A stretch of DNA of 64,000 nucleotides from Parapedobacter defluvii (GTDB taxonomy: Bacteria > Bacteroidota > Bacteroidia > Sphingobacteriales > Sphingobacteriaceae), in the NCBI RefSeq assembly GCF_014642075.1, contig NZ_BMIK01000002.1, positions 434,001 to 498,000 of the forward strand, written 5' to 3'. The position numbers and the translations under genes were made by a program. Under the pieces are notes generated by a model. That model did no database searches and was not told where the DNA came from. It worked only from the letters and a program-made list of their open reading frames with translations. Position 1 is the first letter of the stretch, and each line of letters begins with the position of its first letter. Shown piece by piece: positions 25,138-32,926 of this stretch.

Positions 25138-25430
25138 GGGCTTACCCTGCGTAGTGAGTCAATCGATTCGAGCAACATCCGCTCCTGTACGTCGCAGGGG
25201 TTGCGGCTTTCGTGATAAGCGTGTAACTGGGCCACCCGCTTCCGTAGCTGGATTTCATCCAGCAATTGCAGGTGCGCTTTCTCCTCGGGCTCAAAGCAGG
25301 GCGACGGGGTGGCGATTAATACCAATGCAAAGGCCAGCGACACAGCGGGGAGGGCTAGCGGATGGATGGCGATGCGGCGGCATCCGTGCAGGTACCAGTG
25401 GTACAGCTCATTGAAGTGCGTGGTTTTCAT
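25134..25430 (-). CDS. Small membrane-anchored protein of unknown function
   Basis: A 98-residue protein with one transmembrane helix (about 24-42, HPLALPAVSLAFALVLIAT) followed by an extracytoplasmic or cytoplasmic helical tail. Two cysteines (Cys45, in SPCFEPEE, and Cys79, in NPCDVQE) are present. It is the first gene of the minus-strand redox cluster, overlapping the MauE-thioredoxin gene by four bases. Function unknown. Confidence 0.6.
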   Translation of the reverse strand: MKTTHFNELYHWYLHGCRRIAIHPLALPAVSLAFALVLIATPSPCFEPEEKAHLQLLDEIQLRKRVAQLHAYHESRNPCDVQERMLLESIDSLRRVSP

Positions 25431-25490
25431 TTTAGTGGGTTTTAGGCAAACTTACGCAAGCGGTATGGTATTGACACCCAGAGAGCGTGT

Positions 25491-25551
25491 CTATCCGTCG
25501 ATGGGCGCTATCCATCTGCCAATGTGTGCTGTCCATCCATCGATGGACAGC
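25491..25551 (+). promoter_or_regulatory. Direct repeats and palindrome before the LytTR gene
   Basis: The 9-mer CTRTCCRTC occurs at 25491-25499, 25508-25516 and 25529-25537; the last two have a 21-bp period. The third overlaps a perfect palindrome GCTGTCCATC (25528-25537) / GATGGACAGC (25542-25551). The array lies between the divergent redox cluster and the LytTR gene, so it could control both. Confidence 0.55.
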
Positions 25552-25624
25552 ATTACAATTGTGAAACGTACGGTTATTTGGTACCTTAGCATGGAACTAA
25601 TCGGTGTTTGAACCGACCGGGCCA

Positions 25625-26506
25625 ATGAAGATGATTGATCGTATCAAATCGCTCCGCTACTGGCTGATTCCGATCCTTTCGGTTTTGGTAGGGGAAGTGA
25701 TGGTCATTTCGTTACTGACCATGTGGTCTGTTGGGCCTTGGTACCGGATGTATCCTCATCCTGAATTCCGATTACTGATTTGGGCATTCATGTCCGCGGC
25801 GTTCGGTATGGCGTTTGCCGTATTCGTGGTTACGCTCGCGTTAAACAGTTGGCCGTGGTTGATGCGGTGTATGTTGCGGCGTTACCTCGCACAGGCTGTG
25901 GTGGGGATTTTTGGCCTGGGGTTGCTGGGGTATGCATACAGCAACCTGTTTTGGCGCGCGCTGGGCGAAAGCTTGTTGTTGCTTGAGAATGGCAGGGGCA
26001 TTCCGTGGTGGGCGGCGATTTACCTGATTGCGCTGAACTTCGCTTTTGTGTTTATGCCCATGTCGGTCGGATTCATGCAGTCCGGGGTGTCCCCGCGCGA
26101 CGGGTATCTTAAGCATCTCTTGGGTACGGACGAAACGGGTCGGGTGCAAGAAGTTTCGCTGGAGTGGGAGGTAGCTTACATGAATTCCTTCGATGACCGG
26201 CAGCGGGTGTTTCGCCGTGACCCGGAATTGCCTCCGCTGGCATTGGATACTTCGCTGAAAAAGCTGGCGCCAAAAATCGACCCGGATAACTATTGCTGGA
26301 TAAACCGCAACTATATCGTCCATTGGCGAGCCATCCGAGCGCTCAGGCCCGACAAGAAAAGGCGGCTGGAGGTTTGGCTCGATCCGCCGAATTACAGTGA
26401 ACTGCATCCGGATAAAGAATCCTGTACGTATGTCCGCAAAGAGCGGGTAGATGAAGTGATGGGTTGGTATCAGGCGTGTTTGGTAAGGGAGACCAGTGGT
26501 TCTTAA
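25625..26506 (+). CDS. Membrane-bound LytTR-family transcriptional regulator
   Basis: A 293-residue regulator with four transmembrane segments in the first 150 residues (about 10-32, 44-66, 78-100, 120-142) and a C-terminal LytTR DNA-binding domain (about 190-290). The LytTR signature is seen in LALDTSLKKLAPKIDPDNYCWINRNYIVHWRAI and the final TYVRKERVDEVMGWY. No receiver domain is present, so it probably senses a membrane signal directly, as in other membrane-LytTR proteins. It is divergent from the redox cluster. The GTG at 25604 is an alternative start. The repeats at 25491-25551 are candidate autoregulatory sites. Confidence 0.85.
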   Translation: MKMIDRIKSLRYWLIPILSVLVGEVMVISLLTMWSVGPWYRMYPHPEFRLLIWAFMSAAFGMAFAVFVVTLALNSWPWLMRCMLRRYLAQAVVGIFGLGLLGYAYSNLFWRALGESLLLLENGRGIPWWAAIYLIALNFAFVFMPMSVGFMQSGVSPRDGYLKHLLGTDETGRVQEVSLEWEVAYMNSFDDRQRVFRRDPELPPLALDTSLKKLAPKIDPDNYCWINRNYIVHWRAIRALRPDKKRRLEVWLDPPNYSELHPDKESCTYVRKERVDEVMGWYQACLVRETSGS

Positions 26507-26554
26507 ACATGTTTTTGGAAAGCAATTACCCTGCTTCCAAACCGCTACCTAACT

Positions 26555-26652
26555 GCTGCGGGTGGCTTGGCGGTGTGCGAGCCGTGAGCTGGCGGTATGC
26601 TGGCGGTTTTCGGCACCCTTACCGCAAGGTGACCGCAGTGAAACCGCCAGCT
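26555..26652. repeat. GC-rich palindromic element
   Basis: Several TGGCGGT-like units (26568-26612) are followed by their complement; AGCTGGCGGT (26588-26597) is a perfect match for ACCGCCAGCT (26643-26652), and GGCGGTTTT pairs with AAACCGCC. It lies in the 200-bp gap between the LytTR gene and a convergent toxin gene and may act as a terminator or be a REP-like element. Confidence 0.55.
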
Positions 26653-26707
26653 GACTCCTCTATGATGCGGCGCCTTCCGGCGGAGGGTGTCCACTCCTTT
26701 ATCCGCC

Positions 26708-26995
26708 TTAAAACATCGGTTCCTGCCGATTGTCCCAAAAGAAAAGGACCTTAATACGATCCTGTCTGACTTCGTAAAATACAGAGGATATTTTGTCAAT
26801 TAAGGCCCGTCTGATAGTAGGATCAAATTTGCTTGCTTGATACAAATATGGATTCTGGCTAATTAGCTCTAATGTTTTGATAGTGTTTTTTTCAAAGCGC
26901 CTTTCATATTTCTCTCCAAACCTTTCATTGATCTGCGCACAAATTGCATCGAAGGATTCGACTGCACGTTCGGATAGGTCGATAGGTAAGCTCAC
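26708..26995 (-). CDS. RelE/ParE-family toxin
   Basis: A 95-residue protein of the RelE/ParE fold: an N-terminal strand (SLPIDLSERAVESFDAI), a helical hairpin (NERFGEKYERRFEKNTIKTLELI) and C-terminal strands (ISSVFYEVRQDRIKVLFFWDNRQEP). The absence of the RelE Arg/Tyr catalytic set at the expected places makes a ParE-like gyrase-type toxin as likely as an mRNA interferase. Its start overlaps the antitoxin stop by four bases. It is the third toxin-antitoxin module in the window. Confidence 0.85.
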   Translation of the reverse strand: MSLPIDLSERAVESFDAICAQINERFGEKYERRFEKNTIKTLELISQNPYLYQASKFDPTIRRALIDKISSVFYEVRQDRIKVLFFWDNRQEPMF

Positions 26996-27201
26996 CGTTT
27001 ATTGGCAATTTTTTCCTTGAATGCCTCAAAGGTAATCGTTCGTCCAGCGTCAATATCCGCCTGTCCTCTTTTTATACTTTCGATGACATGCTGAGGTAAC
27101 GTCTCGTCACTTTGGTGTTCAAAGGGTACTTTAAGAGCTTCAAGGAATGCCCTGAGAGCTTTCTCCTGTGACTTATTGGGGTGTACGATATATGTATCCA
27201 T
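26992..27201 (-). CDS. Antitoxin partner of the RelE/ParE toxin
   Basis: A 69-residue (73 from the alternative start at 27213) charged protein with an N-terminal strand (MDTYIVHP), a helix (EKALRAFLEALKVPFE) and a C-terminal helical part (ESIKRGQADIDAGRTITFEAFKEKI). The layout resembles DUF2683-like antitoxins and the YoeB partner at 14111. It is translationally coupled (ATGA) to the toxin. Assignment rests mainly on context. Confidence 0.75.
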   Translation of the reverse strand: MDTYIVHPNKSQEKALRAFLEALKVPFEHQSDETLPQHVIESIKRGQADIDAGRTITFEAFKEKIANKR

Positions 27202-27326
27202 TTGTATGTCCATTGATAACGGTCAGGCTAAGATACCAAAAAATACCGCTTTTTCAATAGGCGGAAGCTTACTTAGCCCCTGTCACGCTTTCAACGCCAA
27301 CAGGGGCTCCGTAAAATCCAAATTTC

Positions 27327-27358
27327 CAAACGGTTTCCGTAAATTGCGCAACCGTTTG
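27327..27358. promoter_or_regulatory. Inverted repeat between antitoxin and sigma genes
   Basis: A perfect 9-bp inverted repeat, CAAACGGTT (27327-27335) and AACCGTTTG (27350-27358), 14 bases apart, lies about 125 bases upstream of the antitoxin start and 125 upstream of the sigma factor gene. Downstream, TATCTTTG (27387-27394) is a good -7 box for the sigma gene but its -33 box is poor. An operator for either gene is possible. Confidence 0.5.
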
Positions 27359-27481
27359 TTTTTACCCCGGATTTGCTACTTTCTACTATCTTTGCTAATA
27401 TTGACGGATTAAGCAATATAAAACCTTTTTACATTCTCAGGGCGGGTACATACGTATAGTTTAGGAGCTTTTTATTTTAGT

Positions 27482-28066
27482 ATGAGCGACTTACATCAAA
27501 TGACGGATATAGAGCTGCTGCACCTGTTGGGTCAGGGTGATGCAGGCGCTTTCCGGGTTGTCTTCCTGAAATACAACAGGCAACTGTATGCCGCCGCCTA
27601 TAATAAACTGCGTGATCGGGAAGAGGCCAAGGATGCGGTGCAGGATGTATTTGCCAAGCTATGGTCGAAAGCATCGGGTATCTCCCTGCGAAACGCCGAC
27701 CTGTCGTCATACCTTCACTCAGCGGTACGGCATCGGATACTTGACATGCTGTCCAAGAAAAAATTGGCAGGCAACTACCTGGAAAACCTGCAGGACTATC
27801 TGGAAAGAAGCGAAGAGCACACCGACTGCCTTGTGCGCGAGCGGCAGATGAAGGAGATCATCGAAAAAGAGATTGCCGTGTTGCCTCCACGTATGCGCGA
27901 GGCTTTCGTACTGAGCAGGCACGGCCACCTCTCCCATAAAGAAATAGCCCAACAGATGAATATAACCGACCAAACGGTAACCGACCAAGTGAAGAAAGCA
28001 CTGAAGATCCTGAAGGAAAGGCTGAGCTACTATTTGCTGATAGTTATCCTCTTGAATATTTTTTGA
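27482..28066 (+). CDS. FecI-like ECF sigma factor
   Basis: A 194-residue extracytoplasmic-function sigma factor. Region 2 (about 20-90) includes FLKYNRQLYAAAYNKLRDREEAKDAVQDVFAKLW, and region 4 (about 128-180) includes LPPRMREAFVLSRHGHLSHKEIAQQMNITDQTVTDQVKKAL with its helix-turn-helix. The C-terminus ends in a hydrophobic tail (YYLLIVILLNIF) often seen in the Bacteroidota members. It heads the polysaccharide-utilisation-like locus and is presumed to direct RNA polymerase to the SusC promoter when the FecR-type protein releases it. Confidence 0.95.
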   Translation: MSDLHQMTDIELLHLLGQGDAGAFRVVFLKYNRQLYAAAYNKLRDREEAKDAVQDVFAKLWSKASGISLRNADLSSYLHSAVRHRILDMLSKKKLAGNYLENLQDYLERSEEHTDCLVRERQMKEIIEKEIAVLPPRMREAFVLSRHGHLSHKEIAQQMNITDQTVTDQVKKALKILKERLSYYLLIVILLNIF

Positions 28067-28138
28067 TTTTTTTCTTTTTTCCATCCCCCTTCTCTCTTTC
28101 TCGTCCGTCATACTCTATAGAAACGAAAGGACGCGATC

Positions 28139-29272
28139 GTGAGAAAAAAAGAAGCAGAACGATTATTGGAAAAATATCGGCAGGGGTTATGTTCCGATGA
28201 GGAAAAATTACTCCTGATCGATTGGTATAGGCAATGGAACGAACCGGGGCAGGAAGCCAATCTGCCTGCGGAAGAATTATCCCGCGTAGAACAGGAAATG
28301 TGGACACATTTGACGCACGTAACACAACCCCGCAAAGTCGGATTTCACTGGCTGAAACCTGCCATGAAAATCGCCGTAGCCGCCTTGGTCACGATCGCTC
28401 TATCCTTTTCGATTTACCAGTATTTGTACCGCACCGAATCACCGGATGTCCACGAGTTGCTTGCCCACGATGTGGAACCGGGGCAAAACAAGGCCTTGCT
28501 GGCCTTGGCCGATGGAAACGCCATCGAACTGCGGGAAGACGAAAACGGCATCGTAATGGCAGGCGGTGGCGCGGTCAATTATGCCGATGGAAGCCCCTTG
28601 CTGGAAGACAACCTGCAACAACCGGGTGAGCCAAGAGACTATGTGCTAACCACTCCGAGAGGAGGGCAGTACAAAGTGGTACTGCCGGATGGGAGCAAGG
28701 TATGGCTCAACGCAGCTTCTTCCTTGCGCTACCCAGCGCGTTTTACCGGTAAGGAACGTAACGTGTATTTGGAAGGAGAGGCCTATTTTGAGGTGGCAGC
28801 GCATGTCGGAGCGCCTTTTATTGTGCATTCCGACAAGCAGTCGGTGAGGGTATTGGGGACGCATTTTAATGTAAATGCCTATGCCGACGAACAGGCGGTG
28901 AAGACTACACTGGTGGAGGGTATGGTTCAAATCGAAAACCGGACATCCAATACCGTCAATCAGCTGCGTCCCGGCGAGCAATCCGTGGTGGTGGAAGGGA
29001 ATACGCATGTACATGCGGTAGAGACAGACGAGTTCATCGCCTGGAAGGAAGGATATTTCCTATTCAATGATACCGACCTGAAAAGCGTGATGCGCCAATT
29101 GGCGCGATGGTACGATGTACAGGTTGCTGATATAGACCGCCTTCCGGATAACCGATACAACGGTAAGCTGCCAAGAAACGTCAAATTATCCAGTGTCTTG
29201 CGGGTGCTGGAACTAACCAGCGAACTGAAATTTGAAATACAAGAAGGAAGGAGGATACGGATGGTGAAGTAA
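28139..29272 (+). CDS. FecR-like anti-sigma factor
   Basis: A 377-residue inner-membrane signalling protein, started by GTG at 28139. The cytoplasmic N-terminus (1-75) should hold the sigma factor, a single transmembrane helix spans about 76-96, and the periplasmic part has the FecR domain (about 165-265, TTPRGGQYKVVLPDGSKVWLNAASSLRYP) and a C-terminal DUF4974-type domain (about 300-377) that should contact the STN domain of the SusC transporter. It follows the sigma gene after 72 bases. The pairing with an STN-bearing SusC downstream completes a trans-envelope signalling chain. Confidence 0.95.
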   Translation: MRKKEAERLLEKYRQGLCSDEEKLLLIDWYRQWNEPGQEANLPAEELSRVEQEMWTHLTHVTQPRKVGFHWLKPAMKIAVAALVTIALSFSIYQYLYRTESPDVHELLAHDVEPGQNKALLALADGNAIELREDENGIVMAGGGAVNYADGSPLLEDNLQQPGEPRDYVLTTPRGGQYKVVLPDGSKVWLNAASSLRYPARFTGKERNVYLEGEAYFEVAAHVGAPFIVHSDKQSVRVLGTHFNVNAYADEQAVKTTLVEGMVQIENRTSNTVNQLRPGEQSVVVEGNTHVHAVETDEFIAWKEGYFLFNDTDLKSVMRQLARWYDVQVADIDRLPDNRYNGKLPRNVKLSSVLRVLELTSELKFEIQEGRRIRMVK

Positions 29273-29287
29273 TACGTGAAGGGCGTG

Positions 29288-29317
29288 AAATCGGCCATGC
29301 GCCAACATGACCGATTT
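29288..29317 (+). terminator. Hairpin between fecR-like and susC-like genes
   Basis: A 12-pair stem (29288-29299 with 29306-29317, core AAATCGGCCATG, one G-U pair) with a 6-base loop and no strong T-tract. It may attenuate read-through from the signalling genes into the transporter gene. Confidence 0.5.
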
Positions 29318-29381
29318 GATTGATAGGCCCAAATAACGATCGCTATTTAATCAAATTTATTTTAACCTAACAAACAAAGGT

Positions 29382-32300
29382 ATGAAGATTAAACCCAAAA
29401 CAAGAATGATGGGCGGATTACGTACCAAGGTAACCGTACCCATTATTCCTTGTCAGATAAAATTTGTTGTAGTTATGAAATGGACAGGAGTGCTTTTGAT
29501 GGCCCTGTTCTGCCAGCTGGCAATGGCCGCCTATTCACAACGCATCACGGTGCGGTTTGAGGGGGCATCGTTGAAAACAGTGATATCTTATATCAGCGAA
29601 GAGAGTGGTTATACCTTTCTCTATGACCAGCGGTATTTAGGGCAGGCCAATCCGGTGAGCCTTAATATGCAGGACAAGCCTGTGCTGGAAGTGGTTAAAC
29701 AGGCGTTTGCCCAGCAACCCTTTGTTTACCAGGTAGTAGACCAGGTGATCACCATTCGTCCCAAACCGGCGGGCGAGACCGGAAATGACCAGCCTGCGTT
29801 GCCCCACCCGGTGCAAGATACAGACGTGAAAGGCAAGGTGACGGATTCATTGGGCATACCGCTTGCGGGAGTGTCCGTGCGCGTCAAAGGAACCGATAAA
29901 GGTACTACCACGGACAATGACGGTAATTTTGTTTTGCAGAACGTAGCAGACGGGGCCGTCTTGACGATCTCGTTTATCGGCAGCTCCCCGCAGGAAATCC
30001 CGGTTTCCAGAAGTGAAATGCATGTGGTTCTGCAGAACGTGGCAAGCTCGCTCAACGAAGTGGTGGTGATCGGTTATGGCACCCAACGGAAAATTGACTT
30101 AACAGGGGCCGTGTCGTCCGTGAAAGCCGATGACATCGTGATGTCCCAGGGGCCTGAAATAGGCAACATGCTGAAAGGCAAGGTGGCGGGGCTGACCATA
30201 CAGCAGAATAGCGCCCAACCCGGAGGCGGTATTGATATTTTGATCCGCGGAGCGGGCTCGGTAAATGCAAGCAATGCGCCCCTGTTTGTCGTGGATGGAT
30301 TTCCCATCTCTGATCTGCAGCAACCCGCAGCCGGAAATCGGTACGATGGAGGCACGCAAAGTATCCTCAATTCGTTCAATCCCAACGATATCGAATCGAT
30401 AGAAGTGCTGAAAGACGCGAGTGCTACCTCTATCTATGGTGCCCGGGCGGCCAATGGCGTTGTATTGATAACGACCAAACGGGGCAAGGAAGGAAAAGCA
30501 AGGGTGGATTATTCCGGTAATTTTTCCTTTCAGACGTATGACAACTCTTTCGATGTGCTGCCCCTGAACGAATGGATGGCGGTGAGTAACGAGTCGTCCT
30601 TTGATCAATGGATGTGGGATAACCAGGTTTATCCCTATGGCGAGCGGACGCTGGAGGAGGCGCAGGCGCAGCCCGTAAATGACATCCCTTATCGCAGGCC
30701 TTTCACGCAACATGCCATTGACAACGTGGGCAGGGGAACCGACTGGTTTGATCTGGTCATGAGAAACGGTTCCACACAGCAACACAACCTGTCCATGTCC
30801 GGCGGGAACAGCAATACGAAATACCTGATATCAGGAAATTACTACGATCAGAACGGTGTCGTAAAAAATGTCGGCTTCAAGCGGTATTCTGTACGGGCAA
30901 ACATCGATCAGGATATAAGCAAATATGTTAAAGTGGGACTCAATTTCACGGGCAGCAGGATAGGCAATGACAATACCCAGTTGGGGGGCGAAGAATATGA
31001 AAACTCCGGAATCATACGAATGGCGCTCCAGATGGGCCCCCAGATTCAGGAGAAAGATGAAAATGGCAACTATCTGCTGAACCCCAAGGCCCCATTACAG
31101 CCCAACCCCGCTTCAATGCTGACAATTTCCGACGAAGGAAGGGTAGAGCGGATGCTGCTGAACACATTTGCAGACATTACACCGATCAAAGATTTGACGA
31201 TACGGTTGAAAGCGGGATTGGATAGGGGCGTTACGAAAAGGAACACGTATTTGCCAAAGACGACCATACACGGTGCATTGGAAAATGGAAGGGCATCGAT
31301 CAGTAATTTTGATCGCGACGATTACCTGTTGGAAGGGACGATCAATTATACGAAAACACTGGAAGATGGTCACAAATTTGATGTTTTGGGGGGTGTGTCC
31401 AGGCAAAAATTCTACGAGCGAAGTGAGAGCAGCGCAGCTTCGGGATTTATTACGGATGCATTTCTATGGAACAACCTGAATGCCGGCAGCACCCAGCTTC
31501 CCTCAACCTCTTACAGTTCGGAGAATATGATCGCTTCTTATTTTGGCCGGTTAAACTATAACTACAAGAGCAAATACCTGGTTACCCTCACGTTGCGTAC
31601 AGATGGAGCCAGCGTATTTGCAAGGAACAACAAGTGGGCGACATTTCCGTCTGCGGCAGTGGCCTGGAATGTAGCGGAAGAACCGTTCTTTGAGCATATA
31701 AAAGGTACGTTTACGCAATTGAAGGTCAGGCTGAGTTATGGGCAAACCGGGAATGCCGCCATTGGGGGCAATGCATTTGCAGCTTATTCGGCTTATCCCG
31801 GTTGGTTGTCAAGCGACGATACACGGATGATGGCAGTGTCTTTGTCCAGGCTGGAAAATCCGGACCTGAAATGGGAAACAACAACGGGACTTAACCTGGG
31901 GTTGGACTACGCATTGTTCAACGGCAAAATAGAGGGTTCGGTCGAACTGTTCAATAACCAGATTTCTGATCTGCTGCAAATAAAACCGCTCAATTCTTAC
32001 CAAGAGGTAAATGAAGTTTGGGCAAACGTAGGGAAAACAAGGAGCAGGGGCGTAGAGGTCAGCGTAACGACGCGGAATATCCAACGAAAGGATTTCCAGT
32101 GGCGCACCATTGCCAATTTTTCGATGTATAGAGATACCTGGTTGGAAAGGGCGCCGGATTGGAAGCCAAGTGTATTTGAAAATGCTAACGACCCATTGAG
32201 GCCCATGCACTACCGGATTGCCGATGGAATATTACAGATCGGCGAGGACATTCCGGTTTCCCAGCCTTTGCTGCGGCCCGGACAGATAAAAATTAAGGAC

Positions 32301-32903
32301 ATTGACGGATTTGCGAGAGACGAGTCAGGTAACCCCGTCGTGGATGAGAACGGCGTGTTTTTGAGAACAGGGCAACCGGATGGCATGATAGACGAGGCGG
32401 ACAATGTACTGCTGGGAACCTCCGATCCCGGGTACATGATTGGCCTGACCAACATCATCTCCTACAAGAATTTTAGCTTGAATTTTGATTTCAACGGGCT
32501 GTTGGGCAGAAGGATGGCAGATCCCAATTATGTGAATTATGGCTATAGTGCGTGGGGAACCGCCGTACAGGGCTATAATTCATTGAGAACCGTCAAAGAC
32601 AGGTGGACGCCCACGAATCCGTCGACCACCAACCCGAGTACGTTTGCCAACTACTCTACCTACGGTTATGGCGATTTCTTTTTGCAGGATGCCTGGTTCA
32701 TCCGGCTGCAGAATGTGTCATTGGGATATAAGCTACCCAAGGAGTGGATAAACGGGGTATTCTCTTCGGTTCAGATAAACGTAGCCGCGAATAATATTTT
32801 CGTGATCAGTCCGTACACCGGAATTGATCCCGAAACGGATAGTTATACGGCGGCCTATCCGAACATCCGGACATTTACCGCGGGATTGAATTTGGTATTT
32901 TAA
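29382..32903 (+). CDS. SusC-family transporter with STN signalling domain
   Basis: A 1173-residue TonB-dependent transporter. After a long N-terminus, a hydrophobic signal segment (about 32-53, ending AAYSQ) leads into an STN domain (about 55-120, ITVRFEGASLKTVISYISEESGYTFLYD), a carboxypeptidase-D-like domain (about 147-222), the TonB box LNEVVVIGYG, a plug (about 235-365) and a barrel ending FTAGLNLVF. The STN domain is the contact for the FecR-like protein, so ligand uptake should switch on the locus. A shorter start at 29476 is possible. The SusD partner follows after 23 bases. Confidence 0.96.
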   Translation: MKIKPKTRMMGGLRTKVTVPIIPCQIKFVVVMKWTGVLLMALFCQLAMAAYSQRITVRFEGASLKTVISYISEESGYTFLYDQRYLGQANPVSLNMQDKPVLEVVKQAFAQQPFVYQVVDQVITIRPKPAGETGNDQPALPHPVQDTDVKGKVTDSLGIPLAGVSVRVKGTDKGTTTDNDGNFVLQNVADGAVLTISFIGSSPQEIPVSRSEMHVVLQNVASSLNEVVVIGYGTQRKIDLTGAVSSVKADDIVMSQGPEIGNMLKGKVAGLTIQQNSAQPGGGIDILIRGAGSVNASNAPLFVVDGFPISDLQQPAAGNRYDGGTQSILNSFNPNDIESIEVLKDASATSIYGARAANGVVLITTKRGKEGKARVDYSGNFSFQTYDNSFDVLPLNEWMAVSNESSFDQWMWDNQVYPYGERTLEEAQAQPVNDIPYRRPFTQHAIDNVGRGTDWFDLVMRNGSTQQHNLSMSGGNSNTKYLISGNYYDQNGVVKNVGFKRYSVRANIDQDISKYVKVGLNFTGSRIGNDNTQLGGEEYENSGIIRMALQMGPQIQEKDENGNYLLNPKAPLQPNPASMLTISDEGRVERMLLNTFADITPIKDLTIRLKAGLDRGVTKRNTYLPKTTIHGALENGRASISNFDRDDYLLEGTINYTKTLEDGHKFDVLGGVSRQKFYERSESSAASGFITDAFLWNNLNAGSTQLPSTSYSSENMIASYFGRLNYNYKSKYLVTLTLRTDGASVFARNNKWATFPSAAVAWNVAEEPFFEHIKGTFTQLKVRLSYGQTGNAAIGGNAFAAYSAYPGWLSSDDTRMMAVSLSRLENPDLKWETTTGLNLGLDYALFNGKIEGSVELFNNQISDLLQIKPLNSYQEVNEVWANVGKTRSRGVEVSVTTRNIQRKDFQWRTIANFSMYRDTWLERAPDWKPSVFENANDPLRPMHYRIADGILQIGEDIPVSQPLLRPGQIKIKDIDGFARDESGNPVVDENGVFLRTGQPDGMIDEADNVLLGTSDPGYMIGLTNIISYKNFSLNFDFNGLLGRRMADPNYVNYGYSAWGTAVQGYNSLRTVKDRWTPTNPSTTNPSTFANYSTYGYGDFFLQDAWFIRLQNVSLGYKLPKEWINGVFSSVQINVAANNIFVISPYTGIDPETDSYTAAYPNIRTFTAGLNLVF

Positions 32904-32926
32904 GTGCTTTTTTAAAGATATTAGAC

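Noticed and set aside
30099-30785. 228-codon minus-strand frame inside the STN-type SusC gene
   Set aside because: Lies wholly within a certain gene and shows no recognisable motif.
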